This document shows, one piece after another, positions 8,422 through 16,055 of a stretch of DNA of 64,000 bases (position 1 is its first letter; every line of letters starts with the position of its first letter). The notes below the pieces were generated by a model. It was not told where the DNA came from, ran no database searches, and was given only the letters and a program-made list of their open reading frames with translations. The stretch covers positions 1 to 64,000 of the forward strand of contig NZ_JANYUY010000027.1 of the NCBI RefSeq assembly GCF_025060755.1. The letters run 5' to 3'. The stretch comes from Paenibacillus doosanensis (lineage in GTDB: Bacteria > Bacillota > Bacilli > Paenibacillales > NBRC-103111). Both the position numbers and the translations under genes were made by a program.

Positions 8422-8589
8422 CTATGCAAATCTTCTTCCTGTGACGACATGATACGAGTCCGGCCTGCTTCTCCACAGCGCCTCGACTTTATCCGGGCCC
8501 AGCTGCTTCGCGATCTCAGCGAACATCATGTCATGTCGAATTTCGACCGCTGCCCATACAAGGGCGGGGTCGCGCGTTTTCATCGCCAT
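8422..8589 (-). CDS. unrecognised 55-codon ORF between tenA and azlC
   Basis: From ATG at 8589 the frame reads MAMKTRDPALVWAAVEIRHD and continues to a TAG at 8422-8424, 11 bp before azlC. The same frame is open and protein-like for 12 further codons upstream (to a TGA at 8623-8625) but offers no better start. The composition (amphipathic helix, AEIAKQLGPDKVEALW) looks like genuine coding sequence rather than a shadow. It could be a small protein or the C-terminal remnant of a decayed gene. I do not recognise the family. No clear ribosome site precedes the ATG. Confidence 0.4.
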   Translation of the reverse strand: MAMKTRDPALVWAAVEIRHDMMFAEIAKQLGPDKVEALWRSRPDSYHVVTGRRFA

Positions 8590-8677
8590 GCCGACGAAGG
8601 CGCGGACCTGCAGATGAAACGGTCATGCGTTGTCGTTCCGATTACTCGCTTCTCGCTTCCCTTGCCGGACAAGCGGC

Positions 8678-9346
8678 TTATTCGGGCCACAGCTCCTCGC
8701 GGTAAGCCATGTCCCAGAACAAATACTCGAATTGCGTCGTATGCAGGAAAATCTCTTCAAGCCGGTCGAGCTCCCGCTGCGGTTTCCCTTCGGCCAGCTG
8801 ATCCAAGAGCCCGATGCACCACTTGGCGAGCGAACCGAACTCCTCCGAGCTGTACATCCGAATCCACTCTCCGTAATATTCATGATCCGCGGCCCCGGGA
8901 ATCCGCGCTAATTCCTTGCCGATTTCCCAGTAGCTCCACATGCACGGCAGCAGAGCGGCAACCAGTTCGGCCAGCGAGCCGTTCTGGGCGGCATGCAGCA
9001 TATAGTGCGTGTAAGCGAGCGTAACCGGCGACGGCTCGGCTTGCTCCAGCTCATTTTCGGATATGCCGAACCGGGCGGCATAGGCGCGATGCAGCGACAT
9101 CTCTTCGTTCATCGTCGAGTGCAGCAGTCCCGCGAACTCGCCCATCGTTTTCAAATCCCCCGCCTTGACGGCGCCCAGAGCGAACAGCTTGGCATAATCG
9201 ATCAAATACAAATAGTCCTGAATCATGTAAAACCGGAATTTCGCAAGCTCCAGCTCTCCGCTGCCCATCTCCCGGACAAACGGATGAGAGTGATTTTTGC
9301 GCCAGACAGGCTGCAGCTTCTCCATTAAATATTCGGAAAATGTCAT
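8678..9346 (-). CDS. tenA: aminopyrimidine aminohydrolase / thiaminase II
   Basis: 222 residues, the normal TenA length. Active-site residues are all present at nearly the same numbers as in Bacillus subtilis TenA: Asp44 (MIQDYLYLIDY), the nucleophile Cys135 (ALLPCMWSYW) and Glu207 (TQFEYLFW). The enzyme hydrolyses aminomethylpyrimidine from degraded thiamine to HMP for thiamine salvage. It lies 13 bp downstream of the ylmB-like deformylase, in the order used by the base-degraded-thiamine salvage pathway, and is controlled through the THI-box at 10780-10866. Confidence 0.93.
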   Translation of the reverse strand: MTFSEYLMEKLQPVWRKNHSHPFVREMGSGELELAKFRFYMIQDYLYLIDYAKLFALGAVKAGDLKTMGEFAGLLHSTMNEEMSLHRAYAARFGISENELEQAEPSPVTLAYTHYMLHAAQNGSLAELVAALLPCMWSYWEIGKELARIPGAADHEYYGEWIRMYSSEEFGSLAKWCIGLLDQLAEGKPQRELDRLEEIFLHTTQFEYLFWDMAYREELWPE

Positions 9347-9359
9347 CGTTCGTTCCTCC

Positions 9360-10634
9360 TTATTTGAGCGTATGGCTCCATTCGTATATAAACTTCAGCA
9401 TCACCTGAGTAAACCGTACCAATTGCTCCACGGAAACCCGCTCATTGACGGAGTGGGCGTTGCGCAAATTGCCGGGACCGTAGATCGCGGCCGGAATGCC
9501 GGCGTCGGAGAACCAGCCGCCGTCGGTAACCGTCGGGGATACGTCCACGATAGCCGGTTCCAGAAGTACGCTCTCATGGGCGCCGCCGAGCAGGCGGACG
9601 GCCTCATGCTGCGGGTCGACCTGCAGCGAAGGGAATATCTCGCCGCGGTCCTCGATCATGGAAGCGCCGCCCCAGCGAAATTGCGGAGGGTTGTCCTTAA
9701 GCCACGGATCGGCCTGGGAAACCCGGCCCAGCCAGTCCTCAATCTCGCGCGCCACCCCTTCGTATGTTTCATTGGGGTAAAAATGCACCGTAATCCAAAG
9801 CCGGCATTCGTCGGCGATGAACGCGGCGTGTCTGCCTCCCTCGATCACCGCCGGATTGATCGTATTCGTCCCCGGCGCAAATCCGGGATAGCTTTTGGTC
9901 ACCGCCCAATGCCGCTCCAGCTCCTGCAAGCCCTGAATAATCTTCATCATCTTCTCAATGGCGCTCGCCCCGTGAAGGCCGCCTCCGGCATGGATCATAT
10001 TTCTGCGGGTCGCATCGTGATAGGTTTCCTTGCTTTTCACCGTTACCCAGCCCGTGATGACGCCGCCCTGACCTTGAATATGCAGGTCGCTCGTATCGAC
10101 CACAACGGCGAAATCCGCGCTGTACCCGCGCTTGCAGCACTGGAGCGTTCCCGCCTCCCCTACTTCCTCCCCGATGACGGATTGGAACAGCACGTCTCCC
10201 GGGAGCCGGATTCCTGCCTCGTGCAGCAGTTGGACGGCGAACAGCGCGCCGGCCAAACCGCCCTTCATATCCGCCGCACCGCGCCCGACCAGCGATCCGT
10301 CCTTCACGAACGGATCGAACGGATCGGTATCCCAAGCCTCGCCTTGGCTAACCTCCGCAACGTCGACATGACCGTTAATAATCAAGCTTTTGTACCGTGC
10401 CGGATCTTGCCCCCGCAGAACGCCTACCACATTGGGATCGCCCGGATAGACGTCCCAGCGGTCAATGGCGAAGCCCTTTTCTTCGAGAAACGATGCGATA
10501 AAGCTCTGAGCCTCCGCCGTATTTCTTGCCGGCGGCGCCGGGGTTTGGAAGCGGATCAATCGCGAAGCCAGCCCGACCAGCTCCTCCGCCCTTGCTTCCA
10601 CCTGCTTTAATAACGATTCCAACGGTTCGTTCAT
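9360..10634 (-). CDS. ylmB: M20-family deacylase, probable formylaminopyrimidine deformylase
   Basis: 424 residues from the ATG at 10634, preceded 9 bp upstream by AAAGGAGA. M20/ArgE-DapE metallopeptidase motifs: LIINGHVDVAEVSQGE (first metal His and Asp), the GRGAADMKGGLAG metal/catalytic segment, and GEEVGEAGT with the catalytic and metal Glu; a dimerisation domain lies between about 185 and 310. General M20 enzymes act on many N-acyl substrates. The assignment to N-formyl-4-amino-5-aminomethyl-2-methylpyrimidine deformylation rests on the upstream THI-box and on tenA immediately downstream, the known salvage pair. Confidence 0.85.
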   Translation of the reverse strand: MNEPLESLLKQVEARAEELVGLASRLIRFQTPAPPARNTAEAQSFIASFLEEKGFAIDRWDVYPGDPNVVGVLRGQDPARYKSLIINGHVDVAEVSQGEAWDTDPFDPFVKDGSLVGRGAADMKGGLAGALFAVQLLHEAGIRLPGDVLFQSVIGEEVGEAGTLQCCKRGYSADFAVVVDTSDLHIQGQGGVITGWVTVKSKETYHDATRRNMIHAGGGLHGASAIEKMMKIIQGLQELERHWAVTKSYPGFAPGTNTINPAVIEGGRHAAFIADECRLWITVHFYPNETYEGVAREIEDWLGRVSQADPWLKDNPPQFRWGGASMIEDRGEIFPSLQVDPQHEAVRLLGGAHESVLLEPAIVDVSPTVTDGGWFSDAGIPAAIYGPGNLRNAHSVNERVSVEQLVRFTQVMLKFIYEWSHTLK

Positions 10635-10723
10635 CCGTTTTTGTCTCCTTTCGTTTTTGAACACCAGAGCAACGTCCCCCCGCCGCTCTCGGGAAGGAAG
10701 CCGCGAACCCTATCCGGATAAAA

Positions 10724-10750
10724 CAAAAAACCGCTTCCTGTCGAAGCGGT
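10724..10750 (-). terminator. expression-platform terminator of the THI-box
   Basis: On the minus strand ACCGCTTC (10750-10743) pairs with GAAGCGGT (10737-10730), followed by TTTTTTG. It lies between the riboswitch aptamer and the ylmB start, the usual position of a transcription-attenuation platform. Confidence 0.8.
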
Positions 10751-10779
10751 CTGCCTGCGCATGTATGAAGTCCCGGGCA

Positions 10780-10866
10780 TTGTCCACTTCCCTTCGCTAG
10801 CATTACCTAGATCAGGTGTAAGGGTTGAGGCTCCCGCCTCTCTCAGCTTAACGCACCCCTAGTGTT
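10780..10866 (-). ncRNA. TPP riboswitch (THI-box)
   Basis: Reading the minus strand, the aptamer landmarks appear in order: GGGGTGC near the 5' end, GCTGAGAGAGGC, ACCCTT, then ACACCTGATCTAGGTAATG and GCGAAGGGAAGTG at the 3' end. These are the conserved bases of the thiamine-pyrophosphate sensing RNA. It precedes an intrinsic terminator and the ylmB-tenA genes, so high TPP should shut the operon off. Confidence 0.95.
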
Positions 10867-11075
10867 TAAGTTTGCTATATTTCTTTCCACTAAATAGTAC
10901 CACACCTGTCCTGCGGACTCAACCGATAACGCGGCCCGGCCCTTCTCTACCGGCTTCCGCATACGACCAGCGTTTGCCTAATTCGCTGCTTATTCACCGG
11001 GCTTCATAGGTATGCTATACTATGATAGGCGTTTGACAGCTTTACACTAAATTCATATTAAGATGTGGTGATCTC

Positions 11076-13178
11076 ATGGGGGAATTGCAGCTGGCAATTC
11101 AAAATCACGGATGGAGAGCGCTGCGGCGGCTGCCGCTGCTCTTGTGGTCCATCTGGATTGTATTTTTGGTAGAGCTGCTGAGCCGGGGGCAATGGGGAGA
11201 TACGTTCAAATGGACGTTTCATGCGATGCCCGAGCTCTTATTGAACACATTGCTTGTTCTCGGCTTTATGTTTCTGCTTGCGGCCGTGACCGGACGGATA
11301 CGGCTATCGTTCTGGCTCGTCTCGGCGGTCTGTCTGATCTTCGGTCTCATTAGCGGGGTCAAACTGGATATTCTGGGCGTTCCGTTCCTGCCTTGGGACC
11401 TGCTGCTCACCAGCGAAACGAAGGATATGGCGCAATATGTGACGGGTCTGCTGAACTTCACCGTCATTTCCGGAATTATCGCTTTCATTGTCATCAGCCT
11501 GCTGCTTCTCTACAAGCTGCCGCGCATCGCGGTCCGGCTGAATTGGAAGCACCGGCTCGGCGTCGGAATCATCGCGCTGTTTCTGCTTTCCAACATTTAT
11601 TCCGACAGCACGGCATCGATGAAAAACTGGGTTCATATCCAAAACATCGCTTGGGACCAGACCGAAAACGTCAAGACGAACGGCTTTCTGCTGACGACGA
11701 TGATGAATTTGAAGTTTTTATTCATGAGTCAGCCTGACGGGTATAATAAGGAGGCGATCCGCTCCGCCGCCGCTTCTACGGTACCCGAGGTGCCGGCGCC
11801 TGGCGCCGTCAAGCCGAACGTCATCATCGTGCTGAGCGAATCGTTCTGGGACGCAACGCAAATTAAGGGCATTACGTTTAGCCGCGACCCGCTCCCGTTC
11901 TATCACGAGCTGGTAAAGAAATATACGAGCGGCACCTTCCTGTCTCCGCAATTCGGAGGCGGAACCGCCAATGTCGAGTTCGAAGTGCTGACGGGCAATT
12001 CCATGCGCTTTCTGCCGCAGGGCTCCATCCCGTACAATCAATACGTCAATAAGCCGATCGATTCGATAGCCAGCATTTTAACAAGGCAGGGGTATCATTC
12101 GACGGCGATCAACCCGTTTCACAGCTGGTTTTATAATAGTAAGAAAGTTTACGAGAACTTCGGTTTCTCGAAATTCATCTCCCAGGAATTTTTCAAGCCT
12201 GAATACGACGGACCGTACTTGGCCGACCGGGAGGTCGCGAAGCAAATTATCGACGCCAGCGAATCGACGAACGGCCCCGATTTTGTTTTTGCCAATACGA
12301 TGCAAAATCATTATCACTACTATCCGGGCAAGTTCAAAGAGAATACGATCCAGGTATCCGGCGTCAGCGGCGAATCGCAAGGGCTGCTCGAAACGTACGC
12401 TCAAGGCTTGGTCGGGGCCGACGATATGCTGAAGCGTCTGGTGACGCACTACGAAACGACTAAAGAGCCGACGATTTTGCTGTTTTTCGGCGATCATCTG
12501 CCGAGTCTCGGCGACAACTACAAGGCTTATAAGGACAGCGGTTATTTACAGGAAAACGATCCGCAATTTTTGGACAAAATGTATCGCGTGCCCGTCCTGA
12601 TTTGGAATAATTACTTGCCCGAGCATAAGGACAATATTCATATGAGCCCTTCGTTCATGACTCCTTATTTGCTTCAATTGGCGCAAAGACCCGGCACTTA
12701 TTATACGGATTATTTGGCTCAGCTTTATAAAAGTATGCCCGTGCTGCCGCCGGAAAATTTATACGATCAGATGCATATCGACAAGGAAGCGCTGAAAACA
12801 TACGAGAAACTGCAGTATGACATTATTTTCGGGGAACAATACGGCTACGGGGAAATGAAGAACGAGATCAAAGACGAGCATTATGTGCTCGGCCTGGGCC
12901 CGATGTCCATTGACGGAGTTCAGAAGGAGTCGGCGGAGGAAGGAACGGCGCTCAAAATTTCGGGCCATTATCTCCCTTACAACAGCATCGTGCAAATTAA
13001 CGGGCAGCCTGCGGAAACGGAGTGGGTGAACCCCGGAGAGGTTATCGCCCTGCTGAAGCCCGATAAGCAGAAGCAGCTTCCCGCCAAAGTCCAAGTGATC
13101 GTGAAGGACTCCAGAGATAAAATCATTGCCAAGTCCAACGAATTTCAATTCTCGCAGTCGGCTGCATTGAACAAGTAA
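11076..13178 (+). CDS. LtaS-like lipoteichoic acid synthase family sulfatase
   Basis: 700 residues. Five membrane helices in the first 180 residues, then an external sulfatase-fold domain starting at about residue 245 with PNVIIVLSESFWD (metal-binding Glu in ESFWD). The nucleophile should be Thr297 in FGGGTANVEFE, and the second metal site is FFGDHLPSLG near residue 470. Family members polymerise glycerol phosphate from phosphatidylglycerol onto a lipid anchor outside the cell. A C-terminal extension (about 595-700, SIDGVQKESAEEG onward) resembles an Ig-like beta domain and is not part of classic LtaS. Single gene with ribosome site GGTGATC. Confidence 0.9.
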   Translation: MGELQLAIQNHGWRALRRLPLLLWSIWIVFLVELLSRGQWGDTFKWTFHAMPELLLNTLLVLGFMFLLAAVTGRIRLSFWLVSAVCLIFGLISGVKLDILGVPFLPWDLLLTSETKDMAQYVTGLLNFTVISGIIAFIVISLLLLYKLPRIAVRLNWKHRLGVGIIALFLLSNIYSDSTASMKNWVHIQNIAWDQTENVKTNGFLLTTMMNLKFLFMSQPDGYNKEAIRSAAASTVPEVPAPGAVKPNVIIVLSESFWDATQIKGITFSRDPLPFYHELVKKYTSGTFLSPQFGGGTANVEFEVLTGNSMRFLPQGSIPYNQYVNKPIDSIASILTRQGYHSTAINPFHSWFYNSKKVYENFGFSKFISQEFFKPEYDGPYLADREVAKQIIDASESTNGPDFVFANTMQNHYHYYPGKFKENTIQVSGVSGESQGLLETYAQGLVGADDMLKRLVTHYETTKEPTILLFFGDHLPSLGDNYKAYKDSGYLQENDPQFLDKMYRVPVLIWNNYLPEHKDNIHMSPSFMTPYLLQLAQRPGTYYTDYLAQLYKSMPVLPPENLYDQMHIDKEALKTYEKLQYDIIFGEQYGYGEMKNEIKDEHYVLGLGPMSIDGVQKESAEEGTALKISGHYLPYNSIVQINGQPAETEWVNPGEVIALLKPDKQKQLPAKVQVIVKDSRDKIIAKSNEFQFSQSAALNK

Positions 13179-13201
13179 CGGCGGCCGCGCCAGTATAACG
13201 C

Positions 13202-13248
13202 AATAAGCCGCAGTCTTAGGGAATCCCCAAGGCGCGGCTTATTTGTTT
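13202..13248. terminator. terminator between convergent genes
   Basis: AATAAGCCGC (13202-13211) pairs with GCGGCTTATT (13234-13243) around a 22-nt loop and is followed by TTTGTTT on the plus strand. On the minus strand the trailing bases are less T-rich. It likely ends the LtaS-like transcript. Confidence 0.6.
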
Positions 13249-13257
13249 GCTTCTATT

Positions 13258-14376
13258 TTACATGCTGTTAAAATAATCCTTCAGCCCGCTCACGATGGCC
13301 TCCGCGGCTTTTTGCTGATAAGCCGAGGTGCGGACGACGCCCTCATCCTTGGCGTTCGATAGAAACCCGAGCTCGACGAGCGCCGACGGCCGGGCGTTTT
13401 CCCTAAGCACATGATAATCGCCGAAGGAGATGCCGTTGCTTTTTAATTCCAGCGACTGATCCAGCCGAGACTCGATCTTTCTCGCCAGCGGCATATCCTT
13501 TGTTTTCGAGTAGTAGAAGGTTAACGTTCCGCTGACCGGTTTCGGAGAAGAATTATAATGAATGCTTATAAAAGCGTCGGCATGCTTGGATTCGCTAATG
13601 ACGACCCGTTTGCTTAGTTCAGGCTTCTCCTTGTCGCTCGTGCGCGTTAAAATCGCTTGCGCCCCCGCCGACCTCAGCTTGTCCGCCAAGTAAAGCGACG
13701 TCTTGAGGTTCAGCGTTTTTTCGCTGGATGCATATTTCTTGCCGATCACGCCGTTATCGTTGCCCCCGTGTCCGGGGTCGATAACGATGACTTTGCCCTG
13801 CAGCCCTTTCGAAGAAGATCCCAGCTGCTGCGCCGCCGTTTTGGCGGGCTGGCTTCCTATGTATTTGCCGAACACCCAGCCGTTCAGGCCGTTCGCGGCC
13901 TTCACCTTAACCCAATCCTGATTGCGTTCCATCACCTGCAGCTTGTCGCCCTGAGACAAGACGCCCAGCGCCGTATGCTCCGTACCCGGACCTTTGCGCA
14001 TATACAGGGAGTCGACAAGGACATTGGCGTTGCCGGAGCTGCCCGAGGCCGTTGTGACGGAGCCGGATTTACCGCTTGGATTGGCCGCCGTGCTTCCCGT
14101 CTGCTTAATTAAATATTGACCTGCTACCCATCCGCTCATATTGCCGGATTTCACTTTGATCCAGCCGTAGGCTTCATCGGATATGGCGACGACCGTATTG
14201 TTCGATAAGGTTCCGACGACCTTGGAGCCGGCATCGGGCTGACTGCGGACATTTAGCGTAGTTGCAGCCACTTTTGCGCTGCCGGCAAGATTCGGCTGGG
14301 CTTGCGCCGGAACCGTACCGATCCAATTCATCGCCAAAATGGTTATTATGGCTGCCTTGAGAAATGTTCGTTTCAT
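13258..14376 (-). CDS. N-acetylmuramoyl-L-alanine amidase with two SH3b domains
   Basis: 372 residues. Signal peptide to about residue 26 (ending AQAQP), two bacterial SH3 domains (about 32-93 and 113-172) each with the TLNVRSQPD/LYMRKGPG and GWV patterns, a Ser/Thr-rich linker between them, then an Amidase_3 catalytic domain from GKVIVIDPGHGGND (first zinc His) through SIHYNSS (second His) to ALVELGFLSN (catalytic Glu). It cleaves the amide between MurNAc and the stem peptide in the cell wall. Monocistronic. ATGAGG upstream is a weak ribosome site. Confidence 0.92.
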   Translation of the reverse strand: MKRTFLKAAIITILAMNWIGTVPAQAQPNLAGSAKVAATTLNVRSQPDAGSKVVGTLSNNTVVAISDEAYGWIKVKSGNMSGWVAGQYLIKQTGSTAANPSGKSGSVTTASGSSGNANVLVDSLYMRKGPGTEHTALGVLSQGDKLQVMERNQDWVKVKAANGLNGWVFGKYIGSQPAKTAAQQLGSSSKGLQGKVIVIDPGHGGNDNGVIGKKYASSEKTLNLKTSLYLADKLRSAGAQAILTRTSDKEKPELSKRVVISESKHADAFISIHYNSSPKPVSGTLTFYYSKTKDMPLARKIESRLDQSLELKSNGISFGDYHVLRENARPSALVELGFLSNAKDEGVVRTSAYQQKAAEAIVSGLKDYFNSM

Positions 14377-14916
14377 CCATGTACCTCATTCATTGGATTC
14401 GATGTCGCATTATGTATACTATAGCAGGAACAACCTTCCATCTAAAGTGTATATTTTCTCATTTTCGCATCGTTTTGATCTTATTTGACAGCATAGGACC
14501 TCCAGCGTTCTACTAGGGCTAATTAACTAGAGGCGGAGGCTGCCCCAAGCTCACTGAGGATATTCCGGCCGCTGTCCTCCCCGGTTACCTAGAAACGTGA
14601 TGGAAAAAAAGTCTGCGGCGGCGCCCATTTGATCCTCCAATCCGTTTTTCTTAGGCGACCGCTGACGCTTTTCCGGATTCAAATGGCCCCTTCGCTCGTT
14701 TTTCACCATACTTCCAGGGGAGATTCAAGTTTACATAATTATAATTATGTAAACTTGAGCTGGCATTGCCCGGAAATCGATAAACAAACCCGTCGGCAAA
14801 CTTTGGCACGAAGGCGAAGCCTCCGCCCGTTCCCTGCGCTGCCAGCGGCGGACAAGCCGCGGCCGGATCACCCGATCATCGGCCTGTCGGCGCTTCTGTC
14901 TCCCTCAGACTCTAGC
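14377..14916. other. 540-bp stretch without a convincing gene
   Basis: No long ORF here has a credible start and protein-like composition. It holds the 34-bp palindrome at 14725-14758. A minus-strand 25-codon ORF (14551-14628) has a good ribosome site (GGAGG 6 bp before ATG) but no recognised relatives. The promoter of the amidase should lie near 14400-14450, where the minus strand has TATAGTATACATAAT. Confidence 0.5.
14725..14758. repeat. 34-bp perfect palindrome
   Basis: The sequence centred at 14741/14742 is identical to its own reverse complement over 34 bp; one half is TCAAGTTTACATAATTA. It is very AT-rich, lacks a T-run and a loop, and so is not a normal terminator. A long uninterrupted dyad of this kind fits a dimeric repressor operator (MarR, PadR and TetR types use TTTACAT/ATGTAAA-like arms). 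The controlled gene is unclear. Confidence 0.7.
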
Positions 14917-15870
14917 TCAATAGCCCCGCTCCCGGTTTACGATTCCCCGAAGCGGCTCGCCGGCCGCAAATAGCCGCAAGTTGTCCATAAAAAATTGCCC
15001 GACTGCGTCAAACTTGCTTTGGCCCGACAAATGCGGAGTGACATAGACGTTAGGCAATCCCCAGAACGGATGGTCCGGGGCGAGCGGTTCCCGGTCAAAC
15101 ACATCCAGCACGGCGGCGCGAAGCCGTCCTTCCGTCATCGCTTCTATAAGATCCGGCTCGGAGACGAGCGGCCCGCGACCGACGTTGACCAGACTTGCCT
15201 CCGGCTTCATGGCGTGCAAAATGCGGCGATCGACCGCCTGTCTCGTCTGCTCCGTCAACGGCAGCGTAAGCACCAAATAATCGAGCTCCTTAACGAAAGA
15301 CAACCACTGCGCTCCGTCAAAATGCCGATCCACGAGGGATGCCCGCGCGCCGCTAAAGCTCAGACCGTAGACGGTCATGTCGAAGGCGCGTGCTTTGCGC
15401 ACGATTTCCGAGCCGATGGACCCGAGCCCGGCGACGCCGATCACTTTGCCCTGCAGAGCATCGACGCGAAAAGGCGACCACCGGCGCTCGGACTGCGCCT
15501 TCATCATGCGCGGCAGCTCTTTGCCGATCAGAAGCAAATAGGCGAATACATATTCCGCGATCAAGCCGCCGAATTGATCGACGATTCTTGTGATCGCGAT
15601 ATGGCGCGGTATCGCGGGATCGGATACGAGATCCTCGATGCCTGCTCCTATCGACTGTATCCAGCGGACGGAAGCCGCCTCCGGTCTCGACAGCAGCTCC
15701 GTCGGAAAGCGCCATGCCATGATGCAGTCGGTGCCAGGCAGCAGCTCCAGCGCCGCCTCCGGCGTCGATGCCGTTTGCACGGAAGCGACGCCGCGTTCTC
15801 TAAGAAAATCGGCATATTTGTCCGCTTCGCTCGTATGGTAGACCAAAATATTCGGAATGTTCCCGTTCAC
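14917..15870 (-). CDS. D-2-hydroxyacid dehydrogenase (NAD-dependent)
   Basis: 317 residues. The N-terminal substrate half is followed by a Rossmann domain with GVAGLGSIGSEI (about 145-156), then the catalytic Arg in LVNVGRGPLV, Glu in DVFDREPL and His in VTPHLSG. This is the complete Arg-Glu-His set of 2-hydroxyacid dehydrogenases, which interconvert 2-oxo and D-2-hydroxy acids. The substrate cannot be set; the closest shape is the GhrA/GyaR group. Start is GTG at 15870 with GGGAGG 12 bp upstream. No obvious operon partner. Confidence 0.88.
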   Translation of the reverse strand: MNGNIPNILVYHTSEADKYADFLRERGVASVQTASTPEAALELLPGTDCIMAWRFPTELLSRPEAASVRWIQSIGAGIEDLVSDPAIPRHIAITRIVDQFGGLIAEYVFAYLLLIGKELPRMMKAQSERRWSPFRVDALQGKVIGVAGLGSIGSEIVRKARAFDMTVYGLSFSGARASLVDRHFDGAQWLSFVKELDYLVLTLPLTEQTRQAVDRRILHAMKPEASLVNVGRGPLVSEPDLIEAMTEGRLRAAVLDVFDREPLAPDHPFWGLPNVYVTPHLSGQSKFDAVGQFFMDNLRLFAAGEPLRGIVNRERGY

Positions 15871-15982
15871 AATTTGCGATGCCTCCCGGTATTATGCAGA
15901 TGACTGCAAAGCTTTTGTGCAAGTACGAAGCCCATTGTACCTTATTTCCGCCCGAAGTGTAAAACGCCCCCCACAAAGCAAA

Positions 15983-16024
15983 TATCGCCGCGCCTCCTGC
16001 TGTTCAAGCAAGAAACGCGGCGAT
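15983..16024 (-). terminator. possible terminator of the DUF5703 gene
   Basis: ATCGCCGCG (15983-15991) pairs with CGCGGCGAT (16016-16024). On the minus strand the stem is followed only by ATTTGCTTTG, so the U-tract is poor. Confidence 0.4.
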
Positions 16025-16055
16025 TGCCGGTTCGATCCCTATGTGATGTTAAGTT

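Noticed and set aside
9297-10610. 437-codon plus-strand ORF opposite ylmB
   Set aside because: GC-rich antisense shadow of a clearly recognised M20 enzyme; composition is not protein-like.
14629-14973. 114-codon plus-strand ORF covering the 34-bp palindrome
   Set aside because: No ribosome site, low-complexity composition, and it runs into the hydroxyacid dehydrogenase on the opposite strand.
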